DNA of 64,000 nucleotides from Caldalkalibacillus thermarum (GTDB lineage: Bacteria > Bacillota > Bacilli > Caldalkalibacillales > Caldalkalibacillaceae). Below are positions 6,521 through 14,314 of this stretch, one piece after another. Location: contig NZ_BMKZ01000001.1 in NCBI RefSeq assembly GCF_014644735.1, positions 1-64,000 of the forward strand, given 5' to 3'. Each line of letters starts with the position of its first letter. Position 1 is the first letter of the stretch. The notes under the pieces are model-generated. The model was not told where the DNA came from, made no database searches, and was given only the letters and a program-made list of their open reading frames with translations. A program made the position numbers and the translations under genes.

Positions 6521-7690
6521 TTAATGATAACGTTCTTCAAACATTCGTTGAAGGGCTTCATGTGCTTCGGCAAATCCTCTTAACTTTCGCCCTGCCCATT
6601 TCTCGTTAAAGTCCTGTATCGTCAAATATACGACTTTTTCAGCGGCTTCTAAACTGCTCAAACTGTTCATCGGTTTTAGGCGTTTCCGAATCTCCTTGAT
6701 CGTTCGTTCGATGGCATTGGTCGTATAAATCACACTTCGAATACTGCTTGGATAGTCCATAAAGGTGAGAAGGACATCCAACTCATTTGCCCAAGATTGG
6801 ACTTCCCTTGGGTATTTGTGAGACCATTTGGATTGAAACTGTTGAAACATCTCCAATGCGATTTCTTTATTCGGAGAACGATAAATGAGTTTCAGGTCCT
6901 CCGCCATTTCGAATTGGTCTTTTTTCCGAACACGGCTGAGGGTGTTGCGGACTTTGTGCACGACACAGCGCTGCACATCGGCTTTCGGATACACCGCCTT
7001 AAAGGCTTCCTCCAGCCCCGGTAGTCCATCGAATACGCCCAGAAGCACTTCCTTGACGCCTCTTTTGTAGAGCTGTTGGAGAATCTCCCGCCATCCATAG
7101 GCGCTTTCTTGTCCTCCCACGAAGAAATCCAGAATTTCGCGATATCCTTCTTCATTCACTCCTAACACCACATAAATAACTTCTTTCTCTACCGTATCCC
7201 GGCGAAGTTTCACGTACAAGCCGTCCAAATATAAGACAGAATAACGTTTGGATAGTGGACGATGGTGCCATTTCTCGATGTCTTCTTTCACAACATCGGT
7301 AATCCGGCTGATCGTCGCTGGAGAATAAGCATTTCCTAGAATTCGTTCAATAAACTTGCCAATTTCCCGTGTACTCATGCCACTTTGATACATCCTGATG
7401 ATGGCTTCCTCCAGCCAGCCCGTGTGGCGTTGATAAGGGGCAAACAACTGTGTTTGAAATTCCCCGTTTCGGTCTCGTGGAACCAAAAGACCCTCAATCC
7501 GGCCATATTGCGTATCTAGATTTCGTTGGTAGTAGCCGTTTCTCATATTCGATGTTCCGGCTTGTTCTATTTCGAGGAAATTTTTGATTTCTTCCCGCAT
7601 AATCAGTTCTAATTTTTCTTTTACAAACTGACGAATGGCATTTTCCAGTTGATTTGCCCAGTCGACATTCGGTATACTTCTTTTAGACAT
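6521..7690 (-). CDS. IS256-family transposase, intact
   Basis: 389-residue mutator-type DDE transposase. The N-terminus is MSKRSIPNVDWANQ; catalytic surroundings are YLDGLYVKLRRD (first Asp), GVFDGLPGLEEAF (second Asp) and TTNAIERTIKEIRKR (Glu), in the order expected for the family. The ATG at 7690 follows AAAGGAG by 10 bases. Length matches the family. With intact motifs and both ends present this copy could be active and could mobilise the defective copy 1. Confidence 0.93.
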   Translation of the reverse strand: MSKRSIPNVDWANQLENAIRQFVKEKLELIMREEIKNFLEIEQAGTSNMRNGYYQRNLDTQYGRIEGLLVPRDRNGEFQTQLFAPYQRHTGWLEEAIIRMYQSGMSTREIGKFIERILGNAYSPATISRITDVVKEDIEKWHHRPLSKRYSVLYLDGLYVKLRRDTVEKEVIYVVLGVNEEGYREILDFFVGGQESAYGWREILQQLYKRGVKEVLLGVFDGLPGLEEAFKAVYPKADVQRCVVHKVRNTLSRVRKKDQFEMAEDLKLIYRSPNKEIALEMFQQFQSKWSHKYPREVQSWANELDVLLTFMDYPSSIRSVIYTTNAIERTIKEIRKRLKPMNSLSSLEAAEKVVYLTIQDFNEKWAGRKLRGFAEAHEALQRMFEERYH

Positions 7691-7798
7691 AGGTAGGGTA
7701 CTCCTTTCTCTGGAATGTGTTGTGGTCCAAATCAGAGAATACCCTACCTTTTTTCTTTTGTTCTAGCAAAATGCTTTACACAAAATTTTATACATCAT

Positions 7799-7929
7799 TC
7801 CGGGTGAACGTGTCTCTATCGCTTTCCGAACGTCTATTTCGTTGTGCATGCGGTTTTGTGGCAAACAGAGACACCAACGCCGCCATCAATATCCACAAAG
7901 AAGGCTTGAAACAGTTAGGGATTGCCTGA
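7799..7929 (+). pseudogene. TnpB (IS200/IS605-type) C-terminal fragment
   Basis: Immediately after the IS256 end an open frame encodes LSLSERLFRCACGFVANRD followed by TNAAINIHKEGLKQLGIA and a stop. This is the C-terminus of TnpB with half of the zinc ribbon (CxC) and the RuvC III motif region around D-NAAINI. Everything upstream has been lost, presumably through the IS256 insertion. TnpB is an RNA-guided DNA nuclease; this stub cannot be active. Confidence 0.85.
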
Positions 7930-7934
7930 CTGGA

Positions 7935-8039
7935 TCTCGAACCGTGGGGCACACGGGGATCGCTCGGTCAACTTCCCATCATGAGATGGGATTACCCGAG
8001 AAGCCCCCACTTCTAATCGTTAACGTAGGTGGTGGGAGT
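7935..8039 (+). ncRNA. Omega-RNA-like right end following the tnpB stub
   Basis: It matches positions 1-119 over the blocks CCGTGGGGCACACGGGGATC, CTCGGTCAA and a terminal stem formed by CCCCCAC and GTAGGTGGTGGG, while the central hairpin (TCCCATC/GATGGGA) differs. Position just after the tnpB stop and the compensated hairpin fit an omega-RNA scaffold. The natural guide would be the DNA from about 8040 onward. Expression and function are unknown, and no intact TnpB is encoded in the window. Confidence 0.55.
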
Positions 8040-8145
8040 ATGTCACGGAAGATTGGAGAAATTAATTTTTTTGTTATTTTTAGAGGAAATTCTAAACATC
8101 TTGACGAATGTCAAAAATATAAGATTTACCTGCATTCCGTGACAT
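8040..8145. repeat. Inverted repeat flanking an AT-rich segment
   Basis: ATGTCACGGAA at 8040-8050 is perfectly inverted at 8135-8145 (TTCCGTGACAT), enclosing 84 AT-rich bases. It begins exactly where the omega-RNA-like end stops. It could be a small non-autonomous element or chance symmetry. The following gene-free stretch, 8146-8384, shows no further recognisable feature apart from the ribosome-binding site of the next gene. Confidence 0.5.
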
Positions 8146-8384
8146 GATGACTTATAGACACCAAAATGATCACAAAATATTTAAATATCTACATGCAGAC
8201 TGTCCCCTGCCTGGCAGATTTTGATGGCATGTCAGAGACGCCCTGGTCACAAGGCGTTTGAGTGACACAGGTCAAATGTCTGGGGGAGGTTGCTGATAGG
8301 CAGTTCTAGTGTAGCCAAGCTGATGAGGATTAAGAGCTGAGCCTTCCCGATCAGGAGGCCGATTGAAGACTGAAGGAGGTCATT

Positions 8385-9593
8385 TTGTCAAATATGTACC
8401 ACACAGTTGTGTTAACTGCTGGTATTTCGATGTTTGTAGGAAGGAATAATGTGTTTGCCATCCACCGGGAGGATCTCCCCAAAATCCCTGTTTCTCTTCA
8501 GGACAGGCTATCAACTCAGGAAATTCAAGGCCAAATCGACGATTGGATCGATAAATTAAAACCTTTTTTTGAACAGATCAAGGAGAATCATTCACGAGTC
8601 AGTGCCGAATATTCTATGGTTCATACCCTGAAAAATCAGGGGAAGCTGGGTGACCGCCCGCTTATCATTATGTTTGTTACGAACACAGTCGGTGGATATG
8701 CCGGCGAAAAGATTCACCGGGAGCTTTTTGAGAAGCAATTTCAGGCGGATGTCAAGGTGTTTTATGTCGATATTCACGTAGATCATCCAGAAGACTTGAA
8801 CAGAGAAATAGGTGAATATATGAAAAAACTTGCCGAAGCCCTTGAGGCCGGTGAACCAAACACGACTTGTTTTGCGCCGATTGGCGGCTACAAGGTCATG
8901 ACATCTTTCGGGTATATCGTCGGTTCTTTTCTCGGTTATCCTACCGCTTATTTACATGAGGATCATCAAATTTTGCATGAAATTCCTCCGGTTCCTATCC
9001 AAATAGATCTCGAACAAATTGAACATTACACCTCACTCCTTCGTCAATGTCAAGCCGATTATGTGGAAATTGATAACTTGGGGTACGATGAAAAACAGTT
9101 TATCAAACAGTTTCAATCGCTGTTTTATGTTGAAGATGGTTGGGCATGTTTAAATCCGTTTGGACGATTCTTGTTTGAGCGTACGAAGTACAAGCACATT
9201 TTTGAAACCAAGTATCTTGTTTCAGACCAAGTCCGTTCATTTATGAAGACGTCCAACCCCCAGTCTTTATTTATCAAACAACAAATGCGGGAACTTGTAA
9301 AGAAGCTTCAGAGTGGGGAAGCACGGCAAAACGAAATCAGGCATGAACTTGACTTTGCAACATTGGAACGGGATAAAATTCAGTTTCATCTGTATAAGGG
9401 CGCAAGCAATGGCCGACATGTATTTCGATTAGCCTATCGTTATGACGACAAAGATGATGTCCTTTACGCCAATTACGTCTGGCTTGATCACAATCGTTAT
9501 GAACGGGAAGCGTCTGTGGGCAAAGGCCTTTATCATCCGGTTTCGGAATTCACCGATATTGCGGAACGTGAAGTGATGTCTAAGGAGCGATGA
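8385..9593 (+). CDS. CARF-domain CRISPR-associated protein with probable RelE-like toxin domain
   Basis: 402 residues. The first 210 or so match the APE2256-type CARF fold: SAEYSMVHTL (about 65-74), a nucleotide-loop-like FVTNTVGGYAGEKI (about 90-103), then CFAPIGGYKVMTSFGYI and ending YLHEDHQILHEIPPVPIQID. CARF domains sense cyclic oligoadenylates made by type III CRISPR complexes. A helical linker leads to a C-terminal domain (about 315-385) with RHVFRLAYRYDDKDDVLY and WLDHNRYEREA, which looks like a RelE-type mRNA interferase; this second assignment is inference. That would make it similar to Cami1 (CARF-RelE). The TTG at 8385 follows AAGGAGG by 5 bases. The next gene starts 3 bases on. 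No array, cas10 or csm/cmr gene is in the window. Confidence 0.75.
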   Translation: MSNMYHTVVLTAGISMFVGRNNVFAIHREDLPKIPVSLQDRLSTQEIQGQIDDWIDKLKPFFEQIKENHSRVSAEYSMVHTLKNQGKLGDRPLIIMFVTNTVGGYAGEKIHRELFEKQFQADVKVFYVDIHVDHPEDLNREIGEYMKKLAEALEAGEPNTTCFAPIGGYKVMTSFGYIVGSFLGYPTAYLHEDHQILHEIPPVPIQIDLEQIEHYTSLLRQCQADYVEIDNLGYDEKQFIKQFQSLFYVEDGWACLNPFGRFLFERTKYKHIFETKYLVSDQVRSFMKTSNPQSLFIKQQMRELVKKLQSGEARQNEIRHELDFATLERDKIQFHLYKGASNGRHVFRLAYRYDDKDDVLYANYVWLDHNRYEREASVGKGLYHPVSEFTDIAEREVMSKER

Positions 9594-9595
9594 CC

Positions 9596-9922
9596 ATGAC
9601 CAGACATGTGTTATTCTCATTTTTGGGTAAAAACCGGTACATACCTTGTTACTACGTATTTAGGAGAAAGAAAGCTTCGTACAGCCGGTTTGTCCAGACT
9701 GCCATTTATGAGCATGTGAATGATGATGCACATTTAGAAGTGGTGATTTTTGCGACCAAAGGAGCGATCGCGGCAAACTGGCATGACAATGGTAAACAAA
9801 CGGACCATTCGTATGAAAATGAGGGATTACAGAGCGCTTTTAAGCGAATCGCTCCAGAAGCAAATGTTAAGAACACGGATGGATACAGCCAGGCTACACA
9901 TCACTTCAGGAAAACGTCGTGA
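9596..9922 (+). pseudogene. TM1812-family CRISPR-associated protein, N-terminal fragment
   Basis: The frame starts at ATG 9596, 8 bases after AAGGAG, and opens with TRHVLFSFLGKNRYIPCYY, then SRFVQTAIYEHV, EVVIFATKGAIAANW and GLQSAFKRIAPEANVK. This is the N-terminal beta-alpha pattern of TM1812/Csx1-type CARF proteins. Full members run about 350-450 residues, but homology stops after about 95 and the frame ends at 108, with no continuation in the other frames that I can place. It is therefore a broken second ring-oligoadenylate sensor, coupled to the upstream CARF gene. Confidence 0.7.
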
Positions 9923-10229
9923 CAGCGATTTGCAAAGCCTATGGTGTAGAGCCGACCGGTCATCAGAAAAGAACGCAAATCACAGTTGTTGAAGTTATTG
10001 TCATGTGCAGCAGAGTGGACGGCAAAAGCGCTTGAGGCAAAAAAAGGAAATTGAAAGAAGAAAAAAACGTCAGGCAGAAGAAGCATGGTTAGCCCAAATG
10101 AGTGATGAGGAACGTTTGCTTTACCGCATAACAAATTTGACAGATAATCAGGAAGATGAACGCTTTAAGCAAATCAGACATTTACGCAGAAGTGATAAGG
10201 CAGAAAAATGTGGAAAAAGGAGACGGTAA
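9923..10229 (+). other. Remnant coding region, unrecognised
   Basis: Two plus-strand frames look protein-like but lack proper starts. One runs through about 9905-10035 (NVVTAICKAYGVEPTGHQKR) and the other through about 10005-10229 with a very basic helix (RLRQKKEIERRKKRQAEEAW) and LAQMSDEERLLYRITNL. They may be pieces of one or two deleted genes joined at short junctions. I do not recognise either. The second frame ends just before the ribosome-binding site spacing of the LapA-type gene. Confidence 0.3.
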
Positions 10230-10230
10230 C

Positions 10231-10569
10231 GTGAGCGGTCAATGGCGGTTGATCCTGGCTCTGGCGGCCTCATTGGTGGTGGCTGTGTTTGCCGTGATTA
10301 ATGTGGATCCGGTGCAGGTGGATTACCTGTTTGGCACAGCTGAATGGCCTTTAATCTTAATTATTATCGGTTCTGCTCTCTTGGGGGGTTTGATGATTGG
10401 CTCGGTGGGAATGTGGCGCATTTACAGGCTGCAGCAAGAGATTAAACAGTTGCGCCACAAAGCAGAGCATCATGAGCAGTCAAGCACGGACACCCCCTCT
10501 CCGTCAACCGGTCTGAAACGTCAGGAAGCCGGACAAGAAACCGAACAAAAGGATGAGCCGAAAGCATAG
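10231..10569 (+). CDS. LapA-domain (DUF1049) membrane protein
   Basis: 112 residues. Two transmembrane segments (about residues 5-23 and 36-60) surround the DUF1049 hallmark VFAVINVDPVQVDYLFG, followed by a cytoplasmic helix (RLQQEIKQLRHKAEHHE) and a polar tail. The GTG at 10231 follows AAGGAGA by 7 bases and is preferred over the ATG at 10156, which lies in the preceding remnant. Bacillus homologues such as YrvD are of unknown role; in Proteobacteria LapA/LapB regulate envelope assembly, a role that need not hold here. Confidence 0.7.
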   Translation: MSGQWRLILALAASLVVAVFAVINVDPVQVDYLFGTAEWPLILIIIGSALLGGLMIGSVGMWRIYRLQQEIKQLRHKAEHHEQSSTDTPSPSTGLKRQEAGQETEQKDEPKA

Positions 10570-10919
10570 ATCTTGCTGGCAAGGATGGACCGGTCAATCT
10601 TGGGCTAAACCTGGCTGGTTCAGGCTGTGCATCATTGAAACGGGCGGTCAAATATACGGCAAACCAGATGGAAAATGAGTTGGACAATTACACTTTCGAA
10701 ACGTTGTTCAGCGTCAAAGTGGGCGAACAAACCTTGTACCAGCAAATGACCGCGACCATGGCTAAAATTGACCGCGGACAGATGGCCATGGAGGAAAAAA
10801 CGGTTTCCTAGCAAGCTGACGGACAGATCTATGCCAGATATTTTTACCGGGATCAGACGATGTCCATCAGCAGTAATAATACAGGAGAGACCTACTATGT
10901 GTATGAATTTGGACATTAA
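10570..10919 (+). pseudogene. Degraded reading frame, unrecognised
   Basis: A plausible frame (KRAVKYTANQMENELDNYTF, GEQTLYQQMTATMAK) runs to a TAG at 10809-10811 and reopens in the same frame as QADGQIYARYFYRDQTMS to a TAA at 10917-10919. The continuity across the amber codon suggests one gene with a nonsense mutation. No start codon with a ribosome-binding site is evident and the family is not recognised. Confidence 0.35.
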
Positions 10920-11192
10920 GTGGATAAGAAGGCGCGCCGGGTGTTTGTCGATGGCCGGGAAGTGGTGCTGGCTCACAAGGAATTTGACTTGCTCCTGTTT
11001 TTGATGGAGCATCCCAACCGTGTTTTCAGCAAGGAGGCGTTGTTTGAACGGGTATGGGGGATGGATGCCTTGAGCGACGCCTCCACCGTGACGGTGCACA
11101 TCGCCCGTATCCGTGAGAAAATCGAACAACACCCCTCCAAGCCCCAAAAAATTGAAACGGTGTGGGGATCAGGATACAGGTTGAGGGTGTGA
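10920..11192 (+). pseudogene. OmpR/PhoB-type response regulator, DNA-binding domain only
   Basis: 90 residues form a winged-helix trans_reg_C domain: EVVLAHKEFDLLLFLMEHP, VFSKEALFERVWG, STVTVHIARIREKIE and the closing VWGSGYRLRV. The whole receiver domain is missing. The GTG at 10920 directly follows the stop of the preceding broken frame and has no good ribosome-binding site. Probably the 3' remnant of a two-component regulator whose kinase gene is also gone. Confidence 0.85.
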
Positions 11193-11263
11193 ACGGTATG
11201 TGCGTCTGCTGCTGGCTAAAGGCAACAGCCCGCATGAATATCAGCATGCCTGTCAGGCAAGGT

Positions 11264-11680
11264 TCAGCAATTGGGGACGGCCCAACCAGTAGCCTTGCCC
11301 TTTTGCAATAAGAACAGAAAGCTTTCTTTCTCCATCTTTTCCAGCCATACGTCAAGCGGTTGGGCTTCTTCCCACCATTGGAACGGTTGGGTTTTCGGAG
11401 GGCTTCCGTTTAACGCCTGGTCTTTCCGAAGTTTGATCAAGATATGATTGTCGGCCAGCCGGGGATTATGGGGCTGGAGAAGTTTGGCCAGTTGGAAAAG
11501 ATCTTCCCTGGCTTTAAAATCAGCCATGAGTGACAAAGGCAAGGTTTGTTTGACCTCCCAGGAGAGGAGTGTCTCAAGCTGCGCCAGCAGATGGGCTGGC
11601 AAGGGGGTTTGACTCGTCAGTTGAATCTGCCCTCTGACAGGCAAACTTAAGGTTGGATGGCAACGCTGGCAGTCGTTCAT
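11264..11680 (-). CDS. Hypothetical protein
   Basis: 138 residues starting MNDCQRCHPTLSLPV, with a CxxC pair at residues 4 and 7 and otherwise soluble and leucine-rich. The ATG at 11680 follows a purine-rich AAGGAAGAG by about 5 bases, and the frame is long with ordinary codon use, so it is probably real. I recognise no family. It could be a small metal-binding or regulatory protein, but nothing beyond the CxxC supports that. No terminator is evident beyond the stop. Confidence 0.5.
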   Translation of the reverse strand: MNDCQRCHPTLSLPVRGQIQLTSQTPLPAHLLAQLETLLSWEVKQTLPLSLMADFKAREDLFQLAKLLQPHNPRLADNHILIKLRKDQALNGSPPKTQPFQWWEEAQPLDVWLEKMEKESFLFLLQKGKATGWAVPNC

Positions 11681-11867
11681 GTTTCTCTTCCTTTCATGCG
11701 GGGCTCACGATGCTGTGTAACATCTTGCGGGAAATGGTTTACAAACGTTTACATATACTTGTATACTTTACCATCTATATCATCATTCGAGTTCTATCCT
11801 GCTAATTCCTGCTGTGGGGCAAATTTTTCTTTCTGGTTATTCATTGCAGTCGCAATGACATACGATG

Positions 11868-12031
11868 ATGGATCCTATGCCTCCTATGCCTTTAGCGGCC
11901 CAAATCGTCAGGGGCATCGGCTTTTTGGAGCTGGTGTCATTTTGCGTCGCAGCAACGCTACCATCACCGGTTTAACGACTGCAGCGATGATCTGGGCTTC
12001 TGCCGGGATTGACATTGCCGTTAGTCCATAG
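11868..12031 (+). pseudogene. MgtC/SapB-family fragment with frameshift
   Basis: LAAQIVRGIGFL in one frame continues as GAGVILRRSNATITGLTT then AAMIWASAGIDIAVS in the next frame; the join is at about 11930 in a TTTTTGG run. Together they match the conserved core of MgtC/SapB membrane proteins. The upstream membrane segments and the C-terminal part are absent, so only about 55 codons remain. The preceding 187 bases (11681-11867) hold no clear gene. Confidence 0.75.
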
Positions 12032-12126
12032 TGCAGAATGACCGTTTGAACACATATAACATTCACTGGGAAAAAAGGGGTGGGATGTTGGTGCATGAAA
12101 CGGCCTGCTAGAAAAATAGCCATGCT

Positions 12127-12161
12127 AACAGGGGATCTCTGTAAGACAGAGATCCCCTGTT
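12127..12161 (-). terminator. Perfect 16-base-pair hairpin after the GbsR-type gene
   Basis: AACAGGGGATCTCTGT pairs perfectly with ACAGAGATCCCCTGTT around three bases. It lies about 50 bases beyond the stop of the minus-strand regulator gene. No strong T-tract follows on either strand, so termination efficiency is uncertain. Confidence 0.6.
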
Positions 12162-12211
12162 ACTGTTGAAAAGCGGATGGATCGTCATCCGGAGGAATGT
12201 TTCGGTTTTTG

Positions 12212-12775
12212 TTAGGTGGATTTACTTTTTTTGGGTATCCATTCAAAGATCTGTCCGGATTCAAAACTGGCCACCAGGCGTCTGAGCCAGTCATAATAGT
12301 TTAGCGAGTGCTCCAGTTTGGCTAGATCGCATTCGATTTTGGAACGTAAGGATTTATCAGTGCATTCCTGATACAGTTCGGTTAAGGCGGTGAAGGCTTG
12401 CCGCACCTGTTGTTCGTTGCTTTCCAACGCTTTTTTCCATTTGGTCCCGAACAAGCTGACAAAGGTTTGGTACCAGTCTTCTTCAACTTGGTATAAGTCT
12501 TTACGCACTCCTTTTTGCCAGATTTTGTGGACCATCTGTATTTCCTGCAGCGCCCGCACACCGGTGCTCATACTCGTTTTACTCATCCCCAGGGCCTCAC
12601 ACATTTCATCCAGCGTCATGGGCCGGTCTTCAAAATACATGATGCCGTACAAACGCCCTACACTGGGGGTGATGCCAAATAAGTGCATGTTCTGGGAAAT
12701 GGTTTGGATCACTTTTTGCCGGACCTGGTGCCACCTTTGCCACTGTGTATGCGCTTGTTGTTCATTGCTCTGCAT
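12212..12775 (-). CDS. GbsR/OpcR-type MarR-like repressor
   Basis: 187 residues. The winged helix lies at about residues 40-105, with PMTLDEMCEALGMSKTSM and STGVRALQEIQMVHKIW as the helix-turn-helix, then a helical C-terminal dimerisation region. This matches GbsR/OpcR repressors, which control glycine-betaine synthesis or uptake. The ATG at 12775 follows AGGGAGG by 8 bases; the in-frame ATG at 12808 precedes that site. It is divergent from the opuA cluster, whose first gene is truncated right next to it, so its operator region may be partly deleted. Confidence 0.85.
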   Translation of the reverse strand: MQSNEQQAHTQWQRWHQVRQKVIQTISQNMHLFGITPSVGRLYGIMYFEDRPMTLDEMCEALGMSKTSMSTGVRALQEIQMVHKIWQKGVRKDLYQVEEDWYQTFVSLFGTKWKKALESNEQQVRQAFTALTELYQECTDKSLRSKIECDLAKLEHSLNYYDWLRRLVASFESGQIFEWIPKKSKST

Positions 12776-12836
12776 GTCAGGGGCCTCCCTCCAGCCGAAG
12801 CTGTTCATGGTTCATCGTTCGTTGTCTCACATTTGA

Positions 12837-13463
12837 TTGTATCAAAGGGATCCTTTGATTCGCAAAGACATGCAGGATGAGCTGCTGGAGTTGCAGGCGC
12901 AGATGAAGAAAACGATTGTGTTTATTACGCATGATCTGGATGAGGCTTTGCGACTGGGAGACCGCATTGCGCTGATGAAAGACGGCCAGATTGTCCAGAT
13001 CGGCACACCGGAAGAAATTTTGATGCACCCAGCCAATCATTATGTGGAACGCTTTGTAGAAGATGTGGATTTATCCAAAGTGTTAAGGGCGGGTCAAGTC
13101 ATGAAGCGGGCGGAGGCGGTGACCTTGGGCAAGGATGGCTTGCGCGTGGCTTTAAAGCGCATGCAGGACCAAGGCCTGTCCAGCATCTATGTGATTGACC
13201 GCCACAAGGTGCTGGTGGGTGCGCTCACCGCAGACCAAGCCCTGCAAGCCTTAAAAGACGGGCAGACAGATATGGAAGAGATCATGATCCGCGAGATCCC
13301 CACGGCTGATCCCTCTACCCCTCTCTATGAACTCTTTGAACGGGTCTATGATACGGCCATTCCGCTGGCGGTCGTGGATGACAAACAGCGTTTGCGCGGT
13401 GTGGTTGTACGGGGGGCCATTCTGGCTGCGCTGGCCGGAAACGGGGGAAAAGCGGATGCTTAA
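12837..13463 (+). pseudogene. opuAA: Glycine-betaine ABC transporter ATPase, N-terminal half missing
   Basis: The frame opens at TTG 12837 with DPLIRKDMQDELLELQ and continues through VFITHDLDEALRLGDRIALM (H-loop), the HPANHYVERFVEDVDLSKVL linker and two CBS domains, to the stop at 13463. That is the C-terminal half of OpuAA. Walker A, the signature and Walker B, about 190 residues, are absent, and only about 60 bases separate it from the repressor gene, so they are not elsewhere. The transporter cannot be energised by this protein. Downstream opuAB and opuAC look intact and overlap normally, so the deletion may be recent or another ATPase may serve. Confidence 0.85.
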
Positions 13464-14307
13464 CTGGCTGAGTGAGGGCATCCCCCTTGGAGACTGGCTG
13501 GAAATGCTCGTGGAGTGGCTGAAGCAGTTTACCTTCTTCTTTGATGGGATAGACTGGATCATTTCGACGATATCCAGCAGCTTGGAAAGCGTGCTGTTTT
13601 TGTTCCCGGTATGGCTGCTCATCGGGCTTTTGGCCCTTTCTGTGTGGTGGAAAGCGAGAAGCTGGGGTTTGCCTCTGTTTATTGTGCTGGGTTTGGGACT
13701 GATTTGGAATCTGGGTTACTGGGATAATATGGTTTATACGTTGTCCCTGGTGTTAACCGCCGCCTTGATCTCTGTGACAGTGGGCATTCCTGCCGGCATT
13801 GTGGCCGCCAGAAAAGGGTGGATCAGGGAGCTTTTGACCCCTGTGCTCGATTTGATGCAGACGATGCCGGCCTTTGTCTATCTGATTCCGGCTGTATTTT
13901 TCTTTGGTATTGGCACGGTGCCAGGGGTGGTGGCTTCGGTGATCTTTTCTATGCCGCCGGTGATCCGCTTGACCATTCTGGGCATCCGGCAGGTTCCTGC
14001 GGAAATTGTGGAAGCGGCTGACGCCTTTGGTTCAACAAACTGCCAAAAGTTGTTCAAAGTCCAGCTGCCCTTGGCCAAGCAAACTATCATGGCCGGTGTC
14101 AATCAGACCATCATGCTGGCTTTGTCCATGGTGGTGATCGCCTCCATGATCGGGGCCCGCGGCTTGGGGCGTGATGTTTATCAAGCGGTGACCCAGAATC
14201 AGATGGGCAAAGGGTTTGAAGCCGGTTTGTGCATTGTGGTTTTGGCTATTTTGTTAGACCGCATCACCCAGTTGATGGGTCATAAACAACAAACTAAGAA
14301 AGGATGA
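13456..14307 (+). CDS. opuAB: Glycine-betaine ABC transporter permease
   Basis: 283-residue inner-membrane subunit of the OpuA (ProU-type) importer. An N-terminal amphipathic stretch precedes several transmembrane helices; the EAA loop for ATPase contact is EIVEAADAFGSTNCQKLFKVQLP (split here: EIVEAADAFGST and KLFKVQLPLA, about 195-218). The ATG at 13456 overlaps the opuAA stop by 8 bases, the usual coupling. Because opuAA has lost its nucleotide-binding half, expression and function now depend on what drives transcription across the deletion junction. Confidence 0.88.
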   Translation: MLNWLSEGIPLGDWLEMLVEWLKQFTFFFDGIDWIISTISSSLESVLFLFPVWLLIGLLALSVWWKARSWGLPLFIVLGLGLIWNLGYWDNMVYTLSLVLTAALISVTVGIPAGIVAARKGWIRELLTPVLDLMQTMPAFVYLIPAVFFFGIGTVPGVVASVIFSMPPVIRLTILGIRQVPAEIVEAADAFGSTNCQKLFKVQLPLAKQTIMAGVNQTIMLALSMVVIASMIGARGLGRDVYQAVTQNQMGKGFEAGLCIVVLAILLDRITQLMGHKQQTKKG

Positions 14308-14314
14308 TGAACAG

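Larger units (their letters stand above)
6361..7798 (-). mobile_element. IS256-family element, copy 2, complete
   Basis: About 1.44 kb with one intact transposase on the minus strand. The left side shares GTACCGTCAAGAATTTTGTG with copy 1 and the right side shares TTTTATACATCAT; inward the ends form an imperfect inverted repeat (GTCAAGAATTTTGTGTAA against GTATAAAATTTTGTGTAA). No flanking target duplication is seen: the left flank is ISL3-like DNA and the right flank is the C-terminus of a tnpB gene, so the element apparently sits at a junction of two other mobile elements. Confidence 0.88.

Noticed and set aside
8385-9593. Toxin-antitoxin pair with the following gene as antitoxin
   Set aside because: The downstream fragment has TM1812-type CARF motifs and no antitoxin features.
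10632-11147. Minus-strand open frame of 171 codons
   Set aside because: It runs antisense across a recognisable response-regulator DNA-binding domain and a degraded frame, and has no family features.
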